Below are positions 8,969 to 17,270 of a stretch of 64,000 bases of DNA, in pieces. The number at the start of each line of letters is the position of its first letter. The stretch's first letter is position 1. The translations under genes and the position numbers were made by a program. The notes beneath the pieces are model-generated. The model searched no databases. It had not been told where the DNA came from and saw only the letters and a list, made by a program, of their open reading frames with translations. The DNA is from Kibdelosporangium aridum. Lineage in GTDB: Bacteria > Actinomycetota > Actinomycetes > Mycobacteriales > Pseudonocardiaceae. Location: the NCBI RefSeq assembly GCF_900176515.1, contig NZ_FWXV01000001.1, positions 620,001 through 684,000 on the forward strand, in the 5' to 3' direction.

Positions 8969-10110
8969 GTTCGCACCAGCTTGTTCCAGGCGTCGGCGAA
9001 CTCGTCGGCAGTGCGCACGGTCAACGACACGACCCCGTTCAACGGCGTCGGCGGAGCGTTGAACCGGCTGGCGAACTGGATCAGGCTCGCCATCAGGAAA
9101 TGCCTGCGGACCGTCGGCAGCACGCCCAACGTCCGCGGATCGGGCGTTCCCGTCACCACGCCCAACGCCACGCTGTCGTCCGCCGCGACCATGCTCGGCA
9201 AGGCCGCCAGGCCGGGATCTTCACGGGTTGCCTTTGCCGCGGCCAGAAGATCCAGCGCAGCCACGGCACCGTCGTAAGCCTTGTCGCTGGCGGCGACTCC
9301 ACCGCTGGTCGTACGCAGTTCGAGCGGGAAACCACCACGGATCGCCGCCATCGCCAATGAAGCCGCCGCACTGACCGCGGCCTCGAAACTCTCCTCGGAG
9401 TAACCGAGAGAGTTGGTGTCCAGCACGACCATCAGCCGCGGCTGATTGGGAACGACGTTGTGCCGCACCATCATCTGGCCGGTACGTGCGGTCGACTTCC
9501 AGTGGATCAGCCGCCAGTCGTCACCGGGTACGTATTCACGCAGGCTGTGGAACGCCACACCGCCCTGCGGCGAGTAGCTGGACGTCGGCCCGTCCATGTC
9601 CCTGGTCTGCCCGGTCGGCACCGGTTCGACGTTCAGCAGCCGCGGATGCACATATAACGTTGAGAACGCTGAAAAAACAGTGCCGACCCGCATCAGCCGC
9701 AACGGATCCGTGTGCCCGATCGACATCGGGCCGACCTGGTAGATCCCGCGCCGGTTGGTCGGCAGGTAGTACGTCGTGGTGTGGTCGCTGCCGCCGGCCA
9801 GGCTCGGGATCGGCACCTGGACCTGCCGGTTGGCCATCTGCTCGGACGCCAGGATGGGCGGGCTGCGGCGCTTGGACTCGTTGGTCAGCGTGATCACGCC
9901 CATCGCCTTCTCGCCTTCCGAGACCCGCTGCGGGCGGACCTCACGAACAGCGGAAAGGTCTGGGCGCAACGCCATCCACGCTCCGGCGACGGCCAACGTC
10001 GCCAGCGCTGCGAAGCCGAGCGCGATCAGTTCCGGGTAGTCAGCGAGCCAGCCGAGAGCGAGCAACACGACCGCCGAGACGGCCATCGCCACACCGGACT
10101 TCGTAGGCAT
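8965..10110 (-). CDS. DUF58 domain membrane protein
   Basis: The protein has 381 residues. Two membrane helices near the N-terminus (about 5-50) precede a soluble domain with the DUF58 signature (HSLREYVPGDDWRLIHWKST, about 188-207), followed by a vWA-like fold region (VVLDTNS, about 230). DUF58 proteins usually sit between a MoxR ATPase and a transglutaminase-like membrane protein, and this gene does: it starts one base after moxR's stop and overlaps the next gene by 4 bases. By analogy with other MoxR systems it is probably the vWA-type substrate or adaptor partner of the ATPase at the membrane. The molecular function is inferred. Confidence 0.88.
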   Translation of the reverse strand: MPTKSGVAMAVSAVVLLALGWLADYPELIALGFAALATLAVAGAWMALRPDLSAVREVRPQRVSEGEKAMGVITLTNESKRRSPPILASEQMANRQVQVPIPSLAGGSDHTTTYYLPTNRRGIYQVGPMSIGHTDPLRLMRVGTVFSAFSTLYVHPRLLNVEPVPTGQTRDMDGPTSSYSPQGGVAFHSLREYVPGDDWRLIHWKSTARTGQMMVRHNVVPNQPRLMVVLDTNSLGYSEESFEAAVSAAASLAMAAIRGGFPLELRTTSGGVAASDKAYDGAVAALDLLAAAKATREDPGLAALPSMVAADDSVALGVVTGTPDPRTLGVLPTVRRHFLMASLIQFASRFNAPPTPLNGVVSLTVRTADEFADAWNKLVRT

Positions 10111-10111
10111 G

Positions 10112-11092
10112 TCACGCCCCGACGGGAGCCTGCGGCACCGGGACAGCGGCGAGAATGCGGTCCACGATCCCTTCCGGCTTGAACTCCTGCACGGCGGCCT
10201 CGGGCGTGAGCACCAGCCGGTGCGCCAGCACAGGCTTGGCCATCTGCTTCACGTCGTCCGCGGTGACGAACGCGCGTCCGTCGACGGCCGCCCGTGCCTG
10301 CGAGGCGGTTGCCAGAGCGTTGCTGGCACGAGGGCTTGCGCCGAGTTTGAGCTGTGGAATGGTTCTGGTGGCGTTGGTGATGGTGACGATGAACGCCTGC
10401 AGCGCCGGTGCGACGTAGATCCCGCGCACCACTTCGATCATCTGCTGCAAGTCCTCGACCGTGCAGACCGGCTGCAGCTGTTCGGGCAGCCTGCGGGCGA
10501 TCGCGTCGCCGACGATCCGGACCTCGTGCTCCGGTGTCGGGTAACCGATCCGCAGCAGCATCATGAACCGGTCCAATTGGGCTTCCGGCAACGAATACGT
10601 GCCCTGTTGGTCGACCGGGTTCTGGGTGGCGATCACGAAGTTGGGCCGCGGCAGCGGATACGTCACACCGTCCACAGTGACCTGGCGCTCGGCCATCGCC
10701 TCCAGCAGCGCCGACTGCGTCTTCGGTGAGGCGCGGTTGATCTCGTCGGCGAGCAGGATGTTGCCGAAGACCGGGCCTTCCTTGAACTGGAACTGGCCCT
10801 TGTGCGTGTCGTAGATCTGCACACCGACCACATCGGAAGGCAACAGGTCGGGGGTGAACTGGATCCGGCGCATCGATCCGCCGACGGAGTGCGCGATCGC
10901 CTTGGCCAGCGACGTCTTCGCGACCCCGGGCACGTCCTCGATCAGCAGGTGCCCCTCGGCGAGCAGACCGACAACGGCGTTCCAGATCACGTTGGTCTTG
11001 CCGTGGATGAAGTGCTCGACGTTGCGGACCAGATCGTTGCAGCGCCGCTGGACCCAGCCGACGCGCTCGGCGAGCTGAGTTCCATAGGTCAT
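10112..11092 (-). CDS. MoxR family AAA+ ATPase
   Basis: The protein has 326 residues, typical for the family. The Walker A region reads EDVPGVAKTSLAKA, Walker B reads ILLADEINR, and a sensor motif FVIATQNPVDQQGTY is present, with the AAA lid domain in the last ~90 residues. MoxR ATPases act as chaperones that insert cofactors or remodel vWA-domain partners. The adjacent DUF58 protein is the likely partner. This is the first gene of a six-gene minus-strand operon ending at 476. The 150-base gap to the divergent Hsp70-like gene should hold the promoters of both. Confidence 0.92.
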   Translation of the reverse strand: MTYGTQLAERVGWVQRRCNDLVRNVEHFIHGKTNVIWNAVVGLLAEGHLLIEDVPGVAKTSLAKAIAHSVGGSMRRIQFTPDLLPSDVVGVQIYDTHKGQFQFKEGPVFGNILLADEINRASPKTQSALLEAMAERQVTVDGVTYPLPRPNFVIATQNPVDQQGTYSLPEAQLDRFMMLLRIGYPTPEHEVRIVGDAIARRLPEQLQPVCTVEDLQQMIEVVRGIYVAPALQAFIVTITNATRTIPQLKLGASPRASNALATASQARAAVDGRAFVTADDVKQMAKPVLAHRLVLTPEAAVQEFKPEGIVDRILAAVPVPQAPVGA

Positions 11093-11242
11093 CGAACGCC
11101 CCCAGCCAGTCTTCTCCCTGAACCTGTCTGGAAAACACTATTCCGATTGGACCGCCGTGGCCTGCCCGAAAGGGCGGCGATACGGGCGCACGGCTGTGAC
11201 GAGAAGTGACCCGGCACGGGGATCGGCGCCGAACGTGACAGT

Positions 11243-13807
11243 GTGACCACTACTGTTTGCCGGGTGACCTATCCGCTGGGTGTCGATATCGGGACCACAT
11301 ACACCGCGGCGGCGTTGTGGCGAGAAGGCCGGGTGCAGACCGTGCCGCTTGGAAACCGCGCCAACGCCGTGCCGTCTGTGCTGTTCCTGCGCGACGAAGG
11401 CAGCTTCCTGGTCGGTGAGGCCGCCGTTCGGCGTGGCATCACCGATCCGGACAAGCAGGCCCGTGAGTTCAAACGGCGGATGGGCGACGACGTTCCGATC
11501 CTGGTCGGCGGCCGGGGTTTCACCGCGCAGCAGCTGACCGGCGAGGTGCTGAAGTGGTCACTGGCCCGGGTGGCGGAACTGCAGGGCGGGCAGCCGAACC
11601 ACGTGGTGCTGACCCATCCGGCGGCATGGGGTGAGTTCCGCAAGAACCTCCTTGTCCAGTCAGCGATGCAAGCGGGTCTGCGCGAGGTCGGGCTGTTGCC
11701 AGAACCGGTCGCGGCGGCCACGTGGTACGCCGCACAGGAGCGGATCGAGCCGGGATCGCTGATCGGCATCTACGACTTCGGTGGCGGAACGTTCGACGCG
11801 AGCGTGGTCCGCAAGACCGCGACCGGCGTGGAGATCTACGGAGAGGCTGGCGGCGACGACTCGATCGGTGGCATCGACTTCGACCACGCGCTGTTCCGGC
11901 ACATCGGAGCGCATGCGGGGGTGGACGTCGCGCAGCTGGACTTCACCGACCCGGTGGTCTCCAGCGCGATGGCGCAGCTTTTCAGCTCGGTCGTGGAGGC
12001 CAAAGAGGCACTGTCGGCCGACGTCGAGGTCGTCGTTCCGGTCGTCCTGCCGGGCGTGAGCCGTCAGGTGCTGGTCACCCGGGCGGAGTTCGAGGACCTG
12101 ATCAAGCAGCGGGTGCTCGGCACGGTCGGCGTGTTCGGCCAGGTCGTCAGGCGGGCCGGGGTGGATCCGGCGAAGCTGCACGGTGTCCTGCTCGTCGGTG
12201 GGTCGAGCCGGATTCCCCTGGTACGCAAGCTGTTGTCGGACGAGCTGGGCATCCGGGTCGCGCTGGACGCGCACCCGAAGTACACCGTCAGCCTGGGTGC
12301 GGCGATCGCCGCGGCTCCGCGCGCCGCGGGCATTCGGTCTTCAGGCGGTTTCGCGCCTCCCGCACGGCCGGCCGCGCCTCCGCCTCACCCGCTGTACAAC
12401 CCTGCGGGATCACGGCCCATGGCGCCGCCACCTGCGTATCAGCCGGGTCAACGCTCCCAGCCCGCGTTCCCCGCCCCGCCCGGTCCTGGGCAGCGAAGCA
12501 TGGGCACGATCACGCCGCCTGGCCAGCCTGCACCAGCCGTCAGCGAGAAGGTCGACCTTGCCCGCTCGGGCCTGACCGGCGTCACGGACATCCGGACCGT
12601 GTTGAAGCAGATGCAGCCGCTTGAACCGGTGACCATGACGCCTCCGCCGCGGACCGGTGACCAGTTCGCCGAGGTGCGCACGCGTGATGCCAAGGGCAAG
12701 GGACGTGGCCGTCTGATCGCGCTGGCGGTCGTGCTGGTGATTGCCGCTGTGGTGGCCGGATTGATCATCTTCGTGATGAACCAGGGCTCCAACGAGCTCG
12801 GGCCACAACAGAACCAGCAGAACCAGCCGGAGGGCGTCGTCGGGTTGCCCGCGGTCGGCAAGATCACGCTGACCGGCCAGCCGTTGGTGATTCCGCCGAA
12901 CGGCACCGACGAGATGCGAGCCGTCACCGGCCGCCAGAACGGCGATGTGGTCGCCGTCGGCTTCTCCCAGAACCGCCAACCGCGGGCGTGGCTGAGCAAG
13001 GGCGGCAGAGAGGACTTCGTCCCGGTCCCGGTCGGCGAGGACGGCCAAGGCCTGATGCTCGACGTCACGCCGATCGGGTCCACTTTGGTGGCGGTCGGCT
13101 GGAGCGGGACAGGGCAGAAGAAGCGTGCCGCGGTGTGGACCTCACCGGACGGGTCGAAGTGGGATCTGCTGCCGCAGCAAGGGGATTTCAACCCGAACTC
13201 GGGCTTCAAAGAACTCACCGCGGTGACCGCCGGGCGAGACAACTCGTTGCTGGCCATCGGGCGTGACGACCGCAACGACCGCAACGACGGTGATGCCGCG
13301 GTGTACATGTCGACCGACGGGAACACGTGGAATCTTGTTGCCACGACCGGCCTTTCCGGCACCGGGCCGCAGGATGTCGAGAAGGTGACCAAGACTGCCG
13401 ACGGTTCCTACATGGCGGTGGGGACCGTGTTGCAAGGTGCCAAGCGTGGTCCGGGTATTTGGACCTCGAAGGACGGCGTCAAGTGGGAGTTGTCGCCGTA
13501 CCTTCCGGAAGGCGCACCGGCGCTTCGTGGCGTTGCCCGGCTGACTGACGGGACCATGATGGTGTGTGGGTCCGTCGGGTCGGGGCAGCCGCCGCCCGCG
13601 AGCTGCTGGACGCTGACCAAGGACCAGAAGTGGGAACGCTGGAACGTCGGCAGCGCACAGGGTTCTCCGCGCGTGGTGTTCCTCAACGGGATGTTTCCAG
13701 TGGAGGGCAACCAGGCCGTGATCGTCGGCCTTGGACAGTCAGGCACGGAGAACGCGACCGACGCAGCCATGTGGCTCGGCACCTTCGGCCCTCGCGGCAG
13801 CAGCTAG
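11243..13807 (+). CDS. Hsp70-type ATPase fused through a transmembrane helix to an extracytoplasmic propeller
   Basis: The protein has 854 residues. Residues 10-355 form an actin/Hsp70-type ATPase with GVDIGTTYTAAAL (phosphate 1), IYDFGGGTFDAS (phosphate 2) and GVLLVGGSSRIP (adenosine) motifs. No Hsp70 substrate-binding domain follows. Instead there is a Pro-rich linker (365-435), a basic stretch, one membrane helix (about 490-513), a Gln/Asn-rich spacer and a beta-rich domain (540-854) with sialidase/propeller-like repeats (AVWTSPDGSKW, VYMSTDGNTW, GIWTSKDGVKW). The ATPase would be inside and the propeller outside. The start may be GTG 11243 or GTG 11264; neither has a clear RBS. The end overlaps the convergent dynamin gene by 4 bases (CTAG). 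Confidence 0.85.
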   Translation: MTTTVCRVTYPLGVDIGTTYTAAALWREGRVQTVPLGNRANAVPSVLFLRDEGSFLVGEAAVRRGITDPDKQAREFKRRMGDDVPILVGGRGFTAQQLTGEVLKWSLARVAELQGGQPNHVVLTHPAAWGEFRKNLLVQSAMQAGLREVGLLPEPVAAATWYAAQERIEPGSLIGIYDFGGGTFDASVVRKTATGVEIYGEAGGDDSIGGIDFDHALFRHIGAHAGVDVAQLDFTDPVVSSAMAQLFSSVVEAKEALSADVEVVVPVVLPGVSRQVLVTRAEFEDLIKQRVLGTVGVFGQVVRRAGVDPAKLHGVLLVGGSSRIPLVRKLLSDELGIRVALDAHPKYTVSLGAAIAAAPRAAGIRSSGGFAPPARPAAPPPHPLYNPAGSRPMAPPPAYQPGQRSQPAFPAPPGPGQRSMGTITPPGQPAPAVSEKVDLARSGLTGVTDIRTVLKQMQPLEPVTMTPPPRTGDQFAEVRTRDAKGKGRGRLIALAVVLVIAAVVAGLIIFVMNQGSNELGPQQNQQNQPEGVVGLPAVGKITLTGQPLVIPPNGTDEMRAVTGRQNGDVVAVGFSQNRQPRAWLSKGGREDFVPVPVGEDGQGLMLDVTPIGSTLVAVGWSGTGQKKRAAVWTSPDGSKWDLLPQQGDFNPNSGFKELTAVTAGRDNSLLAIGRDDRNDRNDGDAAVYMSTDGNTWNLVATTGLSGTGPQDVEKVTKTADGSYMAVGTVLQGAKRGPGIWTSKDGVKWELSPYLPEGAPALRGVARLTDGTMMVCGSVGSGQPPPASCWTLTKDQKWERWNVGSAQGSPRVVFLNGMFPVEGNQAVIVGLGQSGTENATDAAMWLGTFGPRGSS

Positions 13808-15435
13808 CCTGGGGGCATGTGGTTCGTCGGCCGCTGGAAGGCGGTCGTTTTGTCCTCGGCGGGCGGTGGTTTGCGGATATTCTCCGTTTTGTCGACAGGT
13901 ACTGGCCCTGGGCGGCGCGGCGGCGTAGGTGGCATCGACCGCTGGCCGGGCGGAGGTCCCTGGACCGGACGCTGCGGCGTCGCCCGGACGGCAGCCGCCA
14001 GCCCTTCACAAGTCCGCTGCAAAACCTGTGCCGCCCGCGTGAAACTGGGGTCGATCAACGGATTCTGCGCAACCCGGCGCCAATGCCCGTGCATCCCGCT
14101 GATAGCCGCCTGAACAGTCTCAAAAGGAGCATCCGGGCGCAGGTTCAGCCGGTCGGCAACCGAAGCACCCTGCCCGCCGAGAAGCCTTTCCATCACAGCA
14201 ACCTGCTCCGCAGGAGCCTGCACAGACCCGGTCCGCAACTCGGTCAGCAGCCGCAGCTCCGTCAACTCATGAGCCCCCACACGCAAACGCTCAACAGCCT
14301 GACGCAGCCGTGGAGCCGCGGGAATCGGATCGTTCCTGGTCACGGACTCGATCGCGCGCAGGGCACCATCGGCCTTCAGCACATCCCGCCGCTGAGCGAA
14401 CTGGGTCAGCAGCAGACGCCGAAGCTCGTTGAGACCACTACGTTCCCGCAGCATCGTGCACAGCTGAGTCTGGTCCGCATTCCCGGCCCGCAAGAAGTCC
14501 AAGCTGAGCCTTAGCCCATACAACCCAAGCATCCCGAGCAGTCGTTTGCGCGACTCCTCTGTCACGTCCACCGCGCGCGTTGGCGACACGAACCGTCCGG
14601 CGGACAACAACAGCGGCATGGTCGCGCCATCACTTACCGACGCGATCGCCTTCAAGTCAGCGAAATCCTCGGCACTCATCGTCGCAGCGGTCTCGGCGAG
14701 CAGGCCTGCCACAGGCAGCACGGTGTGCACGAGACTCCGGATCCGGGAGTCAGCCCGATACCCGGCGGCCACCTTGCCCGCGTGCGTGATCGCGTCCTCA
14801 TCGCCGCCACCGACCTCATCGGCACGGGACAGCACACCGACGGCATTGACCGGACTGCTGTCGGCGGTATCGCTGTCGTTGAAGGCGTCGAGGAAGTCGA
14901 TGTCCGTGGAGTGCAAGTGCCGCATCAAATACAGCACAGCGTCCACACTGGCCGTCTCGCCGAGGAAGTCCTGCGTACGACGGCCCGCCGACTCGGTCAG
15001 CGACCCCATACCTGGAGTGTCCACAAGGGTCATCTGGCCGAGCCAGTCGCTCGGCAGCGACACCTCGATCCGGTCGACCGCCTCGACATCGAGCGTGCCG
15101 AGGTCGAGGGTGTAGCGGCCGCCGTCGTGGTCGATCGCGAGCCCGAGAGGCCTTGTCCCGTGCGGGAAAGCGGTCGCCCGTGGCTCAGGGCCACGGAAGT
15201 ACCACGTGACGATCCGGGTGCATTCACCGGCGTCGGTCGCGGCGATTCGCGTACCGACGAGTGCGTTGAGCAAAGTGGACTTACCGGCCTTCACCCGGCC
15301 CGCGATCGCCACCCGGAGCGGGCCGTCGAGGTGCCTGGCCACGTCGGTCAGCACGCGGCCGCCTTGCCGGCCCTGGTATGCCTGTACCGCGTCGTTGAGC
15401 AGCGACCGCACTCGTGCGGCAAGGGAAACTGTCAC
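13804..15435 (-). CDS. Dynamin-like GTPase, IniC-like
   Basis: The protein has 543 residues. It has a G1 motif (GRVKAGKSTLLNAL), a G3 motif (VDTPGMGSL) and a G4-like LSRADE, followed by a long helical region and a Pro-rich, charged C-terminal tail (about 490-543). The position and size relative to the upstream 612-residue GTPase match the iniA-iniC pair of mycobacteria (IniC about 493 residues), whose products are cell-envelope-stress-induced dynamin relatives. The gene overlaps the upstream dynamin gene by 4 bases, so the two are translationally coupled and probably work as a heteromer on the inner face of the membrane. Membrane fission or fusion activity is an inference from the family. Confidence 0.85.
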   Translation of the reverse strand: MTVSLAARVRSLLNDAVQAYQGRQGGRVLTDVARHLDGPLRVAIAGRVKAGKSTLLNALVGTRIAATDAGECTRIVTWYFRGPEPRATAFPHGTRPLGLAIDHDGGRYTLDLGTLDVEAVDRIEVSLPSDWLGQMTLVDTPGMGSLTESAGRRTQDFLGETASVDAVLYLMRHLHSTDIDFLDAFNDSDTADSSPVNAVGVLSRADEVGGGDEDAITHAGKVAAGYRADSRIRSLVHTVLPVAGLLAETAATMSAEDFADLKAIASVSDGATMPLLLSAGRFVSPTRAVDVTEESRKRLLGMLGLYGLRLSLDFLRAGNADQTQLCTMLRERSGLNELRRLLLTQFAQRRDVLKADGALRAIESVTRNDPIPAAPRLRQAVERLRVGAHELTELRLLTELRTGSVQAPAEQVAVMERLLGGQGASVADRLNLRPDAPFETVQAAISGMHGHWRRVAQNPLIDPSFTRAAQVLQRTCEGLAAAVRATPQRPVQGPPPGQRSMPPTPPRRPGPVPVDKTENIRKPPPAEDKTTAFQRPTNHMPPG

Positions 15436-17270
15436 GACCGGCCCTTCTGTGTCACCCGTTCCGCGCTGGCCAGCAACGCGGAGACCCGGTCGAGCTCGGC
15501 CTTGGCCGCCGCTCCCCGGGTCGCTGCCGCCTGCGCGTCGGCTTGAACCGCGCGCATCGCGGCCTCCTGCTCGTGTTTCGCGGCCGAGACCAGTTCCTGT
15601 GCCTGGTCGAGGTAGTAGTCGCGGATTTTGCCGCGGCTGTGCCGGATCAGGTCGTACGACGCCCGGTTGGCGTCCACTCTGGCCTGGTTCAGGTAGACCG
15701 CGGCGGCACGCAGAGCCTCGGCGCGGGCCGCGTCGACCTTCGTGGTCTTGTAACTACGGACCGCGCGCCACGCGAACACCGAGCCCAGCGCGGCTGTGAT
15801 CGGCAGGACGATCAGCAGGCTCGGCGCCAAGGTGGTCACCAGCACTGTCGTCACGATCGAGCTCGACAGCGACCAGCCGCGGGCGGCGTGCATGCCGACT
15901 TCGAGCTTGCCGCCCTTCTTGCTCGCCAGGTTCTCCAGCTTCAGGTCGACCGACATGTCAGTGCCTTTGGCGATCGCGTCGACTTGTTCCGCGGTCGCGT
16001 CGAACAACGCGGCGATGTCGTCGGCGAGCTCGTTGATCTGCCGGATCAACAGCGTGTGCGCGTCGGTCATCTCCTCGTTGGTGCGTTTCTGCAGCCACGG
16101 CACGATCTCCGACCACTCCTTGGTCGGGTCGCCTTCCTTGATCCGCTTGGTGACCTCGTTCTCCAGTCTGCGTGAGCGATCCGTCAGGTCGGCGTCCACG
16201 CTCGCCTGGATGTCGGCGAACCGGTCGGTGATGGTGTTGAGCCAGCGCGCCGACGGGCTGGACAACGCCTTGGCGCGTTCGCCGCTCGCTTCGACCTTGC
16301 GCATGGTCGCCTGGCGTTCTTCGGGTCTGGTCAACGCCGCGTGCTCGGTTGCCAGCACTTCCGCGACCTGGCGCAGCGAGTTCCGCACGACACCGGCCGC
16401 GGCCAGCACGGACTTCGCGGCGTGGTCGGCGAGCAGCCGCGAACCCAGGCGTTCCACCAGGACTGGGAAGCCGCATTCCGCGTTCAGCGCCGGATCGCCG
16501 GTGTCCAAAGCCAATTCCCTGAGCACGGACGACACCGCGACGATCTCCGCCTGGATCCCCGCTGCCTTCAGGTGTTGCCGGTCGAGCTCGAGAATCCGTT
16601 GCCACTGCGGGTAGAAGTCCGTCTTGGTGAGCACCACGATCAGGTTCGGGCAGACGTCGATCGCGTGCCTGATGAAGTCGACTTCGGCCGCGGTGAGCTC
16701 CTGTGACGCGTCTGTCACGACGATCACGCCGTCTGCCAACGAAAGCGCTCGCATGGTCGCTGTGGCCGCCGCTGCCGCGAACCCGCCGCCGAGACCAGGC
16801 GTGTCGACGAGCACGAGACCGTCAGCGAGAAGCTCGCGCTTCAGCGTGGTTTCGATGGCCCGCAACCGGGTTCCGTCGTCGGCGAGTCCGGTTCTCGCGT
16901 ACTCGGCGGCTTTCCGGATGTCGATCTTGATCGGCGGCGGCAGCTGCACCGCGTCCGCCGGGGCTTCCGGCATCAGGTAGGCCATGGGTTTGTCGCCGTG
17001 CTTGATCGATGTCGGCACGGCGGTGAACGCCACCGGGTCCACACCGCACACCGGGACCCCGAGCAAGCCGTTGATCAGTGCGCTCTTGCCCTTCTTGAAC
17101 TCGCCTGCGACCAGCACGTGCCAGGCACCCGTGGTCAGCTGGCGACGGCACTTGATCAGCTTCTCGGCCAGGTCCGGCCGCCCGGCCGTCCGGGTCTCGG
17201 TGATCGCGGTGTCGATCAGTTGCAGCATCTCCGCGGTCTCCGCCGCGCTCCGTCCCGCGGTGGTCATCAA
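15432..17270 (-). CDS. Dynamin-like GTPase, IniA-like
   Basis: The protein has 612 residues. Its GTPase motifs are G1 GEFKKGKSALINGLL, G3 VDTPGLGGGFAAA and G4 LTKTD. A helical region and a hydrophobic stretch around 465-510 (VTTVLVTTLAPSLLIVLPIT) follow, and this probably inserts in the membrane. The C-terminus is a long Ala/Gln-rich helix. Mycobacterial IniA has about 640 residues with a similar layout. The gene overlaps the SLT/NlpC gene upstream and the IniC-like gene downstream by 4 bases each, forming a three-gene operon. It is likely to remodel or repair the cytoplasmic membrane under envelope stress; that role is inferred from the family. Confidence 0.87.
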   Translation of the reverse strand: MMTTAGRSAAETAEMLQLIDTAITETRTAGRPDLAEKLIKCRRQLTTGAWHVLVAGEFKKGKSALINGLLGVPVCGVDPVAFTAVPTSIKHGDKPMAYLMPEAPADAVQLPPPIKIDIRKAAEYARTGLADDGTRLRAIETTLKRELLADGLVLVDTPGLGGGFAAAAATATMRALSLADGVIVVTDASQELTAAEVDFIRHAIDVCPNLIVVLTKTDFYPQWQRILELDRQHLKAAGIQAEIVAVSSVLRELALDTGDPALNAECGFPVLVERLGSRLLADHAAKSVLAAAGVVRNSLRQVAEVLATEHAALTRPEERQATMRKVEASGERAKALSSPSARWLNTITDRFADIQASVDADLTDRSRRLENEVTKRIKEGDPTKEWSEIVPWLQKRTNEEMTDAHTLLIRQINELADDIAALFDATAEQVDAIAKGTDMSVDLKLENLASKKGGKLEVGMHAARGWSLSSSIVTTVLVTTLAPSLLIVLPITAALGSVFAWRAVRSYKTTKVDAARAEALRAAAVYLNQARVDANRASYDLIRHSRGKIRDYYLDQAQELVSAAKHEQEAAMRAVQADAQAAATRGAAAKAELDRVSALLASAERVTQKGRS

